From: Corynebacterium confusum | GTDB taxonomy: Bacteria > Actinomycetota > Actinomycetes > Mycobacteriales > Mycobacteriaceae | DNA: 64,000 nt | Reading direction: 5' to 3' | Assembly: GCF_030408715.1 (NCBI RefSeq) | Contig: NZ_CP047202.1 | Location: 248,001 to 312,000, forward strand | Part shown: one piece after another, positions 52,078-61,263 of the stretch | Layout of the letters: the number at the start of each line of letters is the position of its first letter | How positions within the stretch are numbered: the first letter of the stretch is position 1 | Notes under the pieces: model-generated | The model's database searches: none | Told to the model about the DNA's origin: nothing | The model's input: only the letters and a program-made list of their open reading frames with translations | Made by a program: the position numbers and the translations under genes

Positions 52078-53235
52078 ATGACCGTAAAGTCCACCCGCAC
52101 CACCTTTGGGGCGAGCGTCATCGCCCTAGCCCTGGGCGGCACCGCCCTCGTCGTCCCGACCGCGGGCGCTCAGAATGCAGAAGAATCCACCGCCCCGCAG
52201 TGCGAGACCGTCGTCACCGGCGGCACCTTCAACTGGGGCCTGAAGGAAAGCTTCCGCAGCTACATCCAAGGCCCCATCGCCCGCGGTGGCTGGGCCACCA
52301 AGGGCGACGTCAAGGAGTCTGACCCGGAAAACCCGAAGGCCAAGGACTTCCAGTTCCAGTACGAGATCGACCCGGCCAAGTCTACCATCGAGATCGATGA
52401 CGAAGGCAACGTGACCTCCGCGGACCTGCACACCAAGGACTCCGAGGTCATTTTCGAGGGCCACCACGGCGCGCTGTACTCGAACTTCCAGTCCCCCTAC
52501 GTCGAGGTCACCGGTAACGATGTTCAAGGCGGCGCTGGCTACGAGGGCTACTACGTCGAGGGCAAGCCCATGACCCAGTACACCCCGGAAGACCGCACCG
52601 ATGAGAACAAGCGCACCGGCGCCGACGTCTTCTCCAAGGGTGACGGCGAGTGGCAGGTCAACGGCGATACCATCACGCTGGATGCCACGAACATGACCTA
52701 CGTCCCGAAGCCGGGCACCGACCCAGACAAGAGCATCGTCGAGGGAGTCGACATCCTGTTCATGGGCATCTACAGCGCCGAGTACAAGCCCGAGCTCGAC
52801 GACATCAACATCTCCCTGACTACCGAGGAAAAGTGCGTCACCCCGGAGTCGACTACCTCTGAGGAGCCCACCTCTGAGGATCCGACGTCCGAGGAACCGA
52901 CTTCTGAGGAACCGACTTCTGAGGAACCGACTTCTGAGGAACCGACCTCTGAGAAGCCGGCTAAGCCGACCGCCTCGACCTCCAAGCCGGCGGAAACCAC
53001 TTCGGCTGAGCCGACTAAGACTGAGGCTCCGGATGAGGACGAGGAGCAGAACAAGGACGAGGAGCAGGGCTCCAGCCTGATGACGAAGTTCGGCTCCGTG
53101 TGGAACTACGTGTTGGGTGGTCTGGGTATCCTGGGGATGTTCGGCATCATCGGCCACGCGCTGAACGTTGCTGGTGTCTTCGGCGGCATCCAGAAGCAGT
53201 TCAACAAGTTCCTGCGCCAGTTCAACCTGCGCTAG
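52078..53235 (+). CDS. htaB: HtaB-like surface haemin-binding protein, one HtaA domain
   Basis: 385 codons. Signal peptide to about residue 31 (TAGAQN). One HtaA domain (about 45-255) with the SFRSYIQGPIARGGW Tyr and EGHHGAL His motifs intact. Then seven TSEEP-type pentapeptide repeats (260-294), an acidic linker (EDEEQNKDEEQG) and a C-terminal membrane helix (about 340-362) with a basic tail. The repeat stalk would hold the domain away from the membrane, inferred. Follows hmuV directly. Confidence 0.9.
   Translation: MTVKSTRTTFGASVIALALGGTALVVPTAGAQNAEESTAPQCETVVTGGTFNWGLKESFRSYIQGPIARGGWATKGDVKESDPENPKAKDFQFQYEIDPAKSTIEIDDEGNVTSADLHTKDSEVIFEGHHGALYSNFQSPYVEVTGNDVQGGAGYEGYYVEGKPMTQYTPEDRTDENKRTGADVFSKGDGEWQVNGDTITLDATNMTYVPKPGTDPDKSIVEGVDILFMGIYSAEYKPELDDINISLTTEEKCVTPESTTSEEPTSEDPTSEEPTSEEPTSEEPTSEEPTSEKPAKPTASTSKPAETTSAEPTKTEAPDEDEEQNKDEEQGSSLMTKFGSVWNYVLGGLGILGMFGIIGHALNVAGVFGGIQKQFNKFLRQFNLR
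52855..52959 (+). repeat. Seven 15-bp tandem repeats in htaB
   Basis: Unit ACC-TCT-GAG-GAA-CCG and close variants, encoding TSEEP; three units (52900-52944) are identical. Copy number could change by slippage and alter stalk length. Confidence 0.85.
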
Positions 53236-53486
53236 GAGTCCTCTAGGGGGCGCTATCGCGGGGTAGCGCTTCACGCCCCGCGGCCGGTTCCTCACCAGGG
53301 AGCGGGCCGCTGCTCATACCGGGGGTACTAGGTGTCATACGTTGGGTTGATCTTGCATGACGCCTCTGTACTTTCAGGTAAGGCAAACCTTAATCTGTGG
53401 GGGGCGATAACGCTCGGGCCCGTCTATAGCGGGCTACCGAGCTGCGGTAAAACTCCCCGCCCTCACTGACCCGAAAGGAGACGACG
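53236..53486 (+). promoter_or_regulatory. hmuO leader with DtxR-box-like site
   Basis: GCGCTATCGCGGGGTAGCGC hairpin (about 53250-53270) sits behind htaB. TCAGGTAAGGCAAACCTTA (53374-53392) matches 14 of 19 positions of the DtxR consensus, with a TAATCT -10 candidate overlapping its end. No other gene. Confidence 0.5.
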
Positions 53487-54161
53487 ATGGCCTCGACTGC
53501 CACAGCTACCGAAACGACCACTGGTGTGACACAACCACTGTCCCAGGTGTTGCGCGGGGCCACCGCGCAGGCCCATGAGCAGGCGGAAGGCTCCGACTTC
53601 ATGGCCTCCCTCATCCAAGGCGACTTGGATGCGGAGGCAGTGCACTCGCTGACGGGTCAGCTCTGGTTCATCTACGACGCACTGGAGACCGCGGTGCGCC
53701 GCGTCGCGGAGACTCCGCTGGGCTCCGCCGTGGCGGACCCGCGCCTCGAGCGCCGCGCCGCCTTGGACAACGATCTGGCCAACATGCTGGGGTCCGACTG
53801 GCGCGACAAGGTCCGCATCCTGCCGGCTACCGCCCGGTATGTGGCACGCCTGGAATCTTTACGCGAGGACGAGGCGGCGCGTGTTATCGCCCACCACTAC
53901 GTCCGCTACCTGGGCGATATCTCCGGCGGCCAGGTCATCGCCGCCCGGCTGGGCACCCTGTACGACATCGATCGTGACGCCCTGCAGTTCTACGACTTCT
54001 CCGCTATCGGCAAGATCCCGCCCTACCGCGCGAGCTACCGCCGCCAGCTGGATGAGCTGGGTTTGACCGACGAGCAGCGTGACATGCTAATCGTCGAGGC
54101 CAAGGACGCCTTCGCCTTCAACTCCGCAGTTTTTGCAGACCTCGCCCACGCGCGGGCGTAG
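53487..54161 (+). CDS. hmuO: Haem oxygenase
   Basis: 224 codons. Degrades haem to biliverdin, CO and iron after uptake by HmuTUV. Proximal ligand His30 in TAQAHEQAEGS; distal helix signature GDISGGQVIAARL near residue 145; conserved Tyr and Arg in FIYDAL and RRAALDNDL. Length fits bacterial HmuO (about 215 aa). Own iron-responsive promoter region upstream. The third hta gene follows after 86 bp. Confidence 0.96.
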   Translation: MASTATATETTTGVTQPLSQVLRGATAQAHEQAEGSDFMASLIQGDLDAEAVHSLTGQLWFIYDALETAVRRVAETPLGSAVADPRLERRAALDNDLANMLGSDWRDKVRILPATARYVARLESLREDEAARVIAHHYVRYLGDISGGQVIAARLGTLYDIDRDALQFYDFSAIGKIPPYRASYRRQLDELGLTDEQRDMLIVEAKDAFAFNSAVFADLAHARA

Positions 54162-54247
54162 CGCAAAGCCGTGTGCGTTGCGCTTTCCCCTCATTCTGTT
54201 TATTCACAGCCTTTCCATCCACAACTCAATCAGAAAGGAGACCTCCG

Positions 54248-55114
54248 TTGTCTCGTATCTCTTCCCGCTCTCTGACTGCCGCAGCCGTGGTCACTGCCGT
54301 CGCCTTGGGTGGCGCCACTGTGCCGACCGCCTTGGCGGCTGAGGGCACCGCCCCTGCGCTGGAGTCGGGCTCGTTCGCTTGGCCCATCAAGGATTCCTTC
54401 ATCAGCCACCTGCGGGGCCCCTTCGCCAAGGGTACCCTGACCGGTGATAACGGTGCGGAGTTCAAGGAAAACCAGTTCGTCTTCCCAGTCGATGTGGAGA
54501 ACACGCAGCTGGACGCCGAGGGTAACGGCACCATCCCGCTGACCGGTGGGGCACACCTCGTGGCCTACGAAGGCATGGGCAAAAACGGCGGTCCGGGCTT
54601 GGATGTGGCCTTCGACGATCTCAAGCTGGAGGTGGCCGGCCAGAACGCCAAGTTGGTAGGCGACTTCACGCTGGACGGGCGCACCGTAAACGATCCGACC
54701 CAGCTGGATAAGGCCGGCGATGACGAGGTGCTGGTGACCTTCACCTTCGACGAGCCGATCGCCCCGGGCACGGACTTTACCGCGCAGGACCGTCCGACCA
54801 CCGCGGGCATTGGCCTGCACCACTCCCTTCTGCGTTACGAGGAGGGCCAGGAGTTCGACGACGCCAACGTCGATCTGGTGCTGGATTACGCCGACGGCGA
54901 GCAGGGCGGAGACGTGTCCGGCAAGGACCTGGCAGGCATTGACAGGCTGTCCTCCGAACTGGCAACCGTCAGCTCCGATAACCCGAGCGCTACCGGCATC
55001 GGTACGACCATCGGTCTCGTCCTCGGCTTCATCGCGGCCGTGGGCGGTGCCGCTGTGGCTCTGGGCCACTTCGATTGGCGGGGGATGCTGAAGAACTTCG
55101 GCATTAACCTCTAG
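54248..55114 (+). CDS. HtaC-like protein, HtaA domain with altered haem-site residues
   Basis: 288 codons from the TTG at 54248; AAAGGAG lies 7 bp upstream and the signal peptide (to AALAAEG, about residue 31) follows properly. A longer ATG frame (54173) is not supported. One HtaA-like domain starting SFAWPIKDSFISHLRGPFAK: the Tyr seen in the other copies (SYI) is His here (SHL), and the GHN/GHH motif is replaced by AYEGMGKNG. A C-terminal membrane helix (GLVLGFIAAVGGAAVALG) anchors it. Probably encoded with hmuO. Haem binding, if any, must use other residues. Confidence 0.85.
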   Translation: MSRISSRSLTAAAVVTAVALGGATVPTALAAEGTAPALESGSFAWPIKDSFISHLRGPFAKGTLTGDNGAEFKENQFVFPVDVENTQLDAEGNGTIPLTGGAHLVAYEGMGKNGGPGLDVAFDDLKLEVAGQNAKLVGDFTLDGRTVNDPTQLDKAGDDEVLVTFTFDEPIAPGTDFTAQDRPTTAGIGLHHSLLRYEEGQEFDDANVDLVLDYADGEQGGDVSGKDLAGIDRLSSELATVSSDNPSATGIGTTIGLVLGFIAAVGGAAVALGHFDWRGMLKNFGINL

Positions 55115-55120
55115 GCCCAA

Positions 55121-55207
55121 CGGAAAATATCGACCTCTGTGGTTTCAGCCGATCCCTCACCTGGGGAAACGCGGCTGTTGCCGAGGACAGGGATCGATAT
55201 TTTTTCG
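55121..55207. repeat. 86-bp hairpin repeat, unit 1
   Basis: CGGAAAATATCGA pairs with TCGATATTTTTTCG; an inner CAGCCG/CGGCTG stem is also present. Starts 7 bp behind the HtaC-like stop codon. Confidence 0.75.
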
Positions 55208-55213
55208 TAAGCC

Positions 55214-55299
55214 GTGGGAAATATCGACCTCTGTATCCGCAGGGGGCGCGTGAGCTGGGGGAATAGGGTAGCGGTTGGGCTAGAGGACGATATTTTTCC
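55214..55299. repeat. 86-bp hairpin repeat, unit 2
   Basis: Starts GTGGGAAATATCGACCTCT and ends AGAGGACGATATTTTTCC, again with an inner CCGC/GCGG stem. It ends at the fadD stop codon. A diverged tandem copy of unit 1, likely a bidirectional terminator region. Confidence 0.75.
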
Positions 55300-57002
55300 T
55301 AAGCCTGGATTAGTTCGAGCAGCTCGGCCTGGACTTCGCGGCGGCGGATCTTGCCCATCTGGTCGCGGGCGAGTTCCTCGAAGTGGTAGAAGGTGCGCGG
55401 GACCTTGTAGCGGGTCAGGCGCTGGCGGGCGAAGTCCTGCATGCCCTGCGGGTCCAGGGCGGCGCCGTCGCGGAGAGTCACGCAGGCGACCACGTCTTCC
55501 GAGCCGTCCTTGCGCGGGCGGCCCACCACGGCCACGTCGGTGACGTCCGGGTGGGAGAGGATGGTTTCCTCGACTTCCGCGGGGTAGACGTTGAAGCCGC
55601 CGGTGATGATGACCTCCTTGATGCGGGCCACCAGGCGGATGAATCCGTCTTCTTCCATGACGGCCATATCACCGGTGCGGAACCAGTCCTTGTAGAAGGA
55701 CTTCTCGGTCGCTTCCGGGTTGTTGAGGTAGCCGGAAAAGACCTGCGGGCCGCGGACGAGCAGCTCGCCTTCCTCGCCGTCCGGCAGGGTGACCGAGGGG
55801 TCGTCCGGGTCGGCCACGCGGGCCTCAGTATTGGGGAAGGGGAGGCCGATGTAGCCGGGGCGGCGGTGCTCGTTCATCGGGTTGCCGCAGATGACCGGGG
55901 AGGTCTCTGTCAGGCCGTAGCCTTCCACCAGCATGCCGCCGGTGGTTGCCTCCCACTTTTCCACCGTGGCGACCGGCAGGGTGGCTGCACCGGAGAAGGA
56001 TTTCTTGATTCCCTGCAGGTTCACGCCCTTGTCCTTGGCGGCGTCGGCGAGCTTCTCGTAAAGCGTTGGCACGCCCGGGAGCCAGGTCGGCATGTGCTTT
56101 TTGACCACGTCCAGGATGAGGTCCATCTTCGGGGCGGGCAGCAGAATGACCTCAGCGCCGACGAAGATGGACATCGTGCACACCGCGGTCATGCCGTAGG
56201 CGTGGAAGAGTGGGAGGGCGGCCAGGAAGCGCTCGGGTTCCTCGCCCAGGTTGGGTACCCAGGCGATGGCCATCAGGCAGTTGGACTGCAGGTTGCGGTG
56301 GGTGAGCATCGCGCCCTTGGGCGCTCCGGTGGTGCCGGAGGTGTAGAGGATGAGCGCCGGGTCGGCCGGGCGGATGTCCGCCGGGGGGAGGTTGCGCCCG
56401 TCGCCGCCGATGGCGGAGCTCAGCAGCGTGGACCAGGGGACCGAGCCCGGGGCGGGGGCGGTGAGCTGTTCCCGCTTGGCCTTGATGGGCGGCACCGGCA
56501 GCTTGAGGGCTAGCTGCTGCAGGCGCGGCATGGCCTCAGTCATGTCGACGGAGATGATGGTTTCCAAAGGGGTGGTCGAGCGCAGCGGCTCCAGGGTGGC
56601 GGCGGCCTTGTCCCAGGCGATGGCCACGCGGGCGCCGTGGTCGCTGAACAGGCCTTCTAACTCGTAGCTGGTGTAGAGAGGGTTGTGCTCGACCACGGTG
56701 GCGCCCAGGTGCAGGATGGCGTGGAAGGCGATGATGTGCTGCGGGCAGTTCGGCAGTACAATTGCCACCCGGTCGCCCGGGCGGATGCCGAAGGCTTTGA
56801 GCCCGGCCGCGGCGGCGCGGACCTGCTGGTCCAGCTCGGTGTAGGTGAGGGTGCGGCCGAAGAAGTAAGTGGCCGGTCGGTCCCCGTTCTCGGAGAGATT
56901 GCGCTGGTAGACGTCCACGAGGGTTTCGTTTCCTATTTCCACTTCCGCGGGGGTCCAGTCGCCGTAGTGTTGGGTCCAGGCTCGGGTCTCATAGGCCGAC
57001 AT
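55299..57002 (-). CDS. Long-chain fatty acid-CoA ligase (FadD), copy 1
   Basis: 567 codons. AMP-forming enzyme that activates fatty acids as acyl-CoA. P-loop LILYTSGTTGAPKGAMLTHR near residue 215, VEGYGLTETSP near 355, WFRTGDMAVMEEDGF near 444 and the catalytic Lys region DQMGKIRRREV near 547. Tandem paralogue of the gene at 57198 with shared architecture; both C-termini read RLTRYKVPRTFYHFE. Transcribed from its own 195-bp upstream gap. Confidence 0.92.
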   Translation of the reverse strand: MSAYETRAWTQHYGDWTPAEVEIGNETLVDVYQRNLSENGDRPATYFFGRTLTYTELDQQVRAAAAGLKAFGIRPGDRVAIVLPNCPQHIIAFHAILHLGATVVEHNPLYTSYELEGLFSDHGARVAIAWDKAAATLEPLRSTTPLETIISVDMTEAMPRLQQLALKLPVPPIKAKREQLTAPAPGSVPWSTLLSSAIGGDGRNLPPADIRPADPALILYTSGTTGAPKGAMLTHRNLQSNCLMAIAWVPNLGEEPERFLAALPLFHAYGMTAVCTMSIFVGAEVILLPAPKMDLILDVVKKHMPTWLPGVPTLYEKLADAAKDKGVNLQGIKKSFSGAATLPVATVEKWEATTGGMLVEGYGLTETSPVICGNPMNEHRRPGYIGLPFPNTEARVADPDDPSVTLPDGEEGELLVRGPQVFSGYLNNPEATEKSFYKDWFRTGDMAVMEEDGFIRLVARIKEVIITGGFNVYPAEVEETILSHPDVTDVAVVGRPRKDGSEDVVACVTLRDGAALDPQGMQDFARQRLTRYKVPRTFYHFEELARDQMGKIRRREVQAELLELIQA

Positions 57003-57197
57003 ACGAGTGCGATTACCTTCCGTAGGAGAACAAAACTATACAGGTCGCAAGCCTACCTTAAACATGATTTATCCCTCATGTTTTTGAGTGGTGCGGTGAA
57101 AAATTACCCCCGCCGGGGTGGCGAGGGTCGGGTGGGGAGAGCGCCGGGTGGAGGCGGCGGGAATGCCGTCTCCGGGGTGGCGGCCGTGGCGCGGGGG

Positions 57198-58907
57198 CTA
57201 CTTGCGCTCTTGGCCCAGGCGCTGCAGGAGATCGTCCTGGACCTCGCGGCGGCGGATCTTGCCCATCTGGTCCTTGGCCAGGGCCTCGAAGTGGTAGAAG
57301 GTGCGCGGGACCTTGTAGCGGGTCAGGCGCTGACGGGCGAATTCCTTCAGGCCTTCCGGATCCAGGGCGGCGCCGTCGTTGAGCTCCACGCAGGCCACGA
57401 CGTCCTCGGAGCCGTCCGGGCGCGGGCGGCCGACGACTGCGATGTCCTTGATGGCGTCGTGCACGCGCAGGGCCTCTTCGACCTCCGCCGGGTAGACGTT
57501 GAAGCCGCCGGTGATGATGACCTCCTTGATGCGGCTGACCAGGCGGATGAAGCCGTCTTCTTCCATCACTCCCAGGTCCCCGGTGCGGAACCAGCCGTCG
57601 TGGAAGGCGGAGGCGGTGGCCTCCGGGTTGTTGTGATAGCCCTTGAAGACCTGCGGGCCGCGGGCCAAGATCTCGCCCTCTTGGCCGTCCGGCATGGTCT
57701 CGTCCAGGTTCTCCGGGTTAGCGATCCGGATTTCGGTGTCGGGGAAGGGGATGCCCACGTACCCCGGGCGGCGGTCGGTGGACATCGGGTTGCCCACGAT
57801 GATGGGGGAGCACTCGGTCAGGCCGTAGCCTTCCACCAGTAGGCCGTCGGTGTACTTCTCCCACTTCTCCACGGTGTCCACCGGCAGGGTGGCGGCGCCG
57901 GAGAAGGCGGCGCGGATGCCCTTGATCGGGATGTTTTGCTCCTCGGCGGCTTCCACGATCTTCTCGTAGAGCGTCGGCACGCCCGGCACCCAGGTGGGCG
58001 TGTGCTTCTTCATCACGTCCATGACCAGTGGGATCTTCGGTGCCGGCAGCATGACCAGCTCGCCGCCGATGAGCTGGGAGAGCGTGATGTTCATGGTCAT
58101 GCCGTAGGCGTGGAACATCGGCAGCGCGGTCAGCATGCGCTCTTCCTGCTCGCCCAGGCCGGGCACCCAGGCCTTGCCTTGGAGCAGGTTGGCGAACAGG
58201 GAGCCGTGGGTCAGCTCCGCGCCCTTGGGCTTGCCGGTGGTGCCGGAGGTGTAGAGGATAAGCGCGGTGGTGTCGCGGTCGACGCCCTCCGGCTCCTTTA
58301 GGTCCTGGCCGTCGCCGCCGATGGCGTTGCCGATCAGGGTGTCCCACGGGACGGTGTTCTGGGCGGGCTGGGACAGCTGCTCGCGCTGTGATTTGAGGAA
58401 GGGTAGGCGCAGGGCCGCGCGCTTGAGGGGCGGCATGGCCTCAATCATGTTGACCGAGACCACCGTTTCCAGATCCGTGGTGCCGCGCAGCTTCTCCAGC
58501 GTGCCGGCCGCCGAGTCCCAGGCGATGGCGATGCGCGCGCCGTGGTCCTGGAACAGGCCCTCCAGCTCGTGGGCGGTATATAGCGGGTTGTGCTCGACCA
58601 CGATGCCGCCCAGCTTGAGCACCGCCCAGAAGGCGGCGACGTGCTGCGGGCAGTTGGGCATGACCAGCGCGACGCGGTCGCCTGGGCGCACGCCGAAGGC
58701 CTTGAGCCCCGCGGCGGCGCGGTTGACCTGGCGGTCCAGGTCCGCATAGGACTGGGTGCGGCCGAAGAACCAGGTGGCGGGCTTCTCGGCGTTGATGGCC
58801 AGGTTGTTGTCGTAGATGTCGAGCAGCGTGGTCTCGCCGTAGTCGAGGGAGTGCGGGGTCCACTCGGGGTAGTGCTGGAGCCAAGCCTTGGTCTCGAATG
58901 CTGACAT
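57198..58907 (-). CDS. Long-chain fatty acid-CoA ligase (FadD), copy 2
   Basis: 569 codons. Motifs as in copy 1: LILYTSGTTGKPKGAELTHG, VEGYGLTECSPI, WFRTGDLGVMEEDGFIRL, GGFNVYPAEVEEA and DQMGKIRRREVQ. The two differ mainly in the N-terminal third. A TATACT -10 lies about 60 bp upstream. Between them 57003-57197 holds no gene. Substrate range is likely different but not readable. Confidence 0.92.
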   Translation of the reverse strand: MSAFETKAWLQHYPEWTPHSLDYGETTLLDIYDNNLAINAEKPATWFFGRTQSYADLDRQVNRAAAGLKAFGVRPGDRVALVMPNCPQHVAAFWAVLKLGGIVVEHNPLYTAHELEGLFQDHGARIAIAWDSAAGTLEKLRGTTDLETVVSVNMIEAMPPLKRAALRLPFLKSQREQLSQPAQNTVPWDTLIGNAIGGDGQDLKEPEGVDRDTTALILYTSGTTGKPKGAELTHGSLFANLLQGKAWVPGLGEQEERMLTALPMFHAYGMTMNITLSQLIGGELVMLPAPKIPLVMDVMKKHTPTWVPGVPTLYEKIVEAAEEQNIPIKGIRAAFSGAATLPVDTVEKWEKYTDGLLVEGYGLTECSPIIVGNPMSTDRRPGYVGIPFPDTEIRIANPENLDETMPDGQEGEILARGPQVFKGYHNNPEATASAFHDGWFRTGDLGVMEEDGFIRLVSRIKEVIITGGFNVYPAEVEEALRVHDAIKDIAVVGRPRPDGSEDVVACVELNDGAALDPEGLKEFARQRLTRYKVPRTFYHFEALAKDQMGKIRRREVQDDLLQRLGQERK

Positions 58908-59095
58908 GGGTTCTAACCTCTAAGAATCGGGGGAAACTTTCGCAAGCGTAGGTTGTGCTTCCCCTAGTATAACGACGCGGCAACGCGCGGCTGCACGGCG
59001 CGGGCGTTGCTCCGGCTTAAGGCGGCGGCCCGGGAGGCGGTGACGTAGGCAACACCGCGGCAGGGAGAGCCCCGGCGGTATTAGACTGGGGCGCC
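58908..59095. promoter_or_regulatory. Divergent fadD / mshA promoter region
   Basis: Minus strand -10 TATACT at 58966-58971 serves fadD. Plus strand TAGACT (59082-59087) lies 8 bp before the mshA ATG, positioned for a leaderless transcript. Confidence 0.4.
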
Positions 59096-60361
59096 ATGCG
59101 CGTGGCGATGATTTCAATGCACACTTCCCCCATCGAGCAGCCCGGGGTGGGCGATGCCGGGGGAATGAACGTCTATGTGCTCAACACCGCCAAGGAACTG
59201 GCGCTGCAGGGCGTTGAAGTAGACGTGTATACCCGGGCGACCCGCCCCAGTCAGGGCGAGGTCGTGGAAGTTAGCGAGCACCTGCGGGTCATCAACGTCG
59301 TGGCCGGGCCCTACGAGGGGCTGGAGAAGGAAGACCTGCCCACGCAGCTGGCGGCCTTTGCCGGCGGGATGGTCGAATACGTCAAGTGTCACGGCCTGCA
59401 CTACGACATCATCCACTCCCACTACTGGCTGTCCGGCCAGGTTGGCTGGCTGCTGCGGGACCTGTGGGGCGTGCCGCTGGTGCACACCGCGCACACCCTC
59501 GCCGCGGTAAAAAACGCCTACCGCAGCGACGACGACGCCCGTGAGTCCGAGGCCCGGCGCATCTGCGAACAGCAGCTGGTAGACAACGCCGACCTTTTGG
59601 TAGTCAACACCGTCGACGAGGCCCGCGAACTGGCTGAGCACTACGACGCGCCGGCCGAGCGGATCGTCACCGTCGCGCCGGGCGCGGACACCAAGCTGTT
59701 TACCCCGGGCAGCGACCGCAACACCGAGCGCGCCCGCCGCGAGCTGGGCCTGCCGCTGCACAGCAAGGTCATCGCCTTCGTGGGGCGCCTGCAGAAATTC
59801 AAGGGCCCGGAGGTGCTCATCCGCGCCACCGCGGAGATCTTCCGCCGGGAACCGCTGCGCAACCTCCGCGTGGTGATCTGCGGCGGGCCCTCCGGGGCAG
59901 GTGCGAGCCCGCAGGCCTACGCGGACCTGGCCCGTGAGCTGGGCGTGGACCGCCGCGTCCGTTTCCTGAGCCCGCGCCCGCCGGAGGAGCTGGTAGCGCT
60001 CTACCAGGCCGCGGATATCGTGGCCGTGCCCAGCTACAACGAGTCCTTCGGGCTGGTGGCCGTGGAGGCCCAGGCCTCCGGCACCCCGGTGGTGGCCGCG
60101 CGCGTCGGCGGCCTGCCTATCGCCGTCGAGGACGGCGTGACCGGCATGCTGGTCGACTCGCACGAGCCGGAGGACTGGGCCGACGCGCTGGAGGAGCTGC
60201 TCGATGATGACGAGCGGCGCATTGCCATGGGGGAGGCGGCCGTGCCGCACGCGGAGCGCTTTAGCTGGGAGGCCGCGGCCACCGAGCTGGTGGCGGTCTA
60301 CCAGCGGGCGCTGACCGCGGAGATCCCCAACTGTCATCCGCGTCATGCCACCGGGGGCTAG
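59096..60361 (+). CDS. mshA: D-inositol-3-phosphate glycosyltransferase (mycothiol synthesis)
   Basis: 421 codons. GT4 enzyme joining UDP-GlcNAc to inositol-1-phosphate, the first step to mycothiol. N-terminal [20 protein letters not shown], donor-side [35 protein letters not shown], and [20 protein letters not shown] with [14 protein letters not shown] near the C-terminus. Length and motifs fit MshA. gpm follows after 42 bp, the arrangement of many corynebacteria and mycobacteria. Confidence 0.95.
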   Translation: MRVAMISMHTSPIEQPGVGDAGGMNVYVLNTAKELALQGVEVDVYTRATRPSQGEVVEVSEHLRVINVVAGPYEGLEKEDLPTQLAAFAGGMVEYVKCHGLHYDIIHSHYWLSGQVGWLLRDLWGVPLVHTAHTLAAVKNAYRSDDDARESEARRICEQQLVDNADLLVVNTVDEARELAEHYDAPAERIVTVAPGADTKLFTPGSDRNTERARRELGLPLHSKVIAFVGRLQKFKGPEVLIRATAEIFRREPLRNLRVVICGGPSGAGASPQAYADLARELGVDRRVRFLSPRPPEELVALYQAADIVAVPSYNESFGLVAVEAQASGTPVVAARVGGLPIAVEDGVTGMLVDSHEPEDWADALEELLDDDERRIAMGEAAVPHAERFSWEAAATELVAVYQRALTAEIPNCHPRHATGG

Positions 60362-60403
60362 ATTTTCGCGACGGTGCAGCCGGTTTCGTGGCATGCTGGA
60401 GGC

Positions 60404-61150
60404 ATGACTAACGGAAAACTCATCCTATTGCGTCACGGACAATCCCAATGGAACGAGTCCAACCAGTTCACCGGCTGGGTGGATGTCGACCTTACCGAGA
60501 AGGGGGAGACCGAAGCCAAGCGCGGCGGCGAGCTGTTGTCTTCCGAAAACCTCCTGCCTGACGTGCTGTACTCCTCCCTGCTACGCCGTGCTATCCGCAC
60601 GGGGAACATCGCGCTGAACGCGGCCGACCGCCACTGGATCCCGGTCATCCGCGACTGGCGCCTCAACGAGCGCCACTACGGCGCCCTGCAGGGCTTGAAC
60701 AAGGCCGAGACCAAGGACAAGTTCGGCGAAGAGCAGTTCATGGCTTGGCGCCGATCCTACGACACCCCGCCGCCCGAGCTGGACGATGACGCGGAGTACT
60801 CCCAGTCGGAGGATCCGCGCTACGCGGACCTGGACCAGGTCCCGCGTACCGAGTGCCTCAAGGACGTCGTCGCCCGCCTGGTGCCCTACTTCGAGGAAGA
60901 GATCCTGCCGCGCGTGAAAAACGGCGAGAAGGTCCTGGTCGCCGCGCACGGTAACTCCCTGCGCGCGCTGGTCAAGCACCTGGATCAGATTTCGGACGAG
61001 GACATCGCCGGCCTGAACATCCCGACTGGCATCCCGCTGGTCTACGAGGTGGACGCCTCCGGCAAGGTGGTCAACCCGGGCGGCACCTACCTGGATCCGG
61101 AAGCCGCCGCAGCCGGGGCTGCCGCCGTGGCGGCCCAGGGCGGCAAGTAG
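60404..61150 (+). CDS. gpmA: 2,3-bisphosphoglycerate-dependent phosphoglycerate mutase
   Basis: 248 codons from the ATG at 60404 (GGAGG just upstream); the frame opens at 60374. Glycolytic interconversion of 3- and 2-phosphoglycerate. Phospho-His motif [20 protein letters not shown], then [27 protein letters not shown], and second His in [15 protein letters not shown]. dPGM family with the C-terminal extension. Lies between mshA and senX3. Confidence 0.95.
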   Translation: MTNGKLILLRHGQSQWNESNQFTGWVDVDLTEKGETEAKRGGELLSSENLLPDVLYSSLLRRAIRTGNIALNAADRHWIPVIRDWRLNERHYGALQGLNKAETKDKFGEEQFMAWRRSYDTPPPELDDDAEYSQSEDPRYADLDQVPRTECLKDVVARLVPYFEEEILPRVKNGEKVLVAAHGNSLRALVKHLDQISDEDIAGLNIPTGIPLVYEVDASGKVVNPGGTYLDPEAAAAGAAAVAAQGGK

Positions 61151-61263
61151 CATTTAGGTAGGAAAGACAACTATCTAGCCGCGCCCGCGGGAGCCCAAGG
61201 ATCGTCGAATTCGGTGATCCGCCCCGGCCCCCGGGCGCGTTGACAACCGAGGAAGGCGCGAGC

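Noticed and set aside
52855..52959. Possible CRISPR-like array
   Set aside because: Direct 15-bp units without spacers, inside a coding sequence; a coding tandem repeat.
52126..53295. 389-codon minus-strand frame opposite htaB
   Set aside because: Arg/Leu/Ser repeats are the reverse reading of TSEEP codons; htaB has signal peptide, domain and anchor in the right order.
57025..57065. Possible DtxR box upstream of fadD
   Set aside because: Only about half the consensus positions fit, and fadD is not an expected DtxR target.
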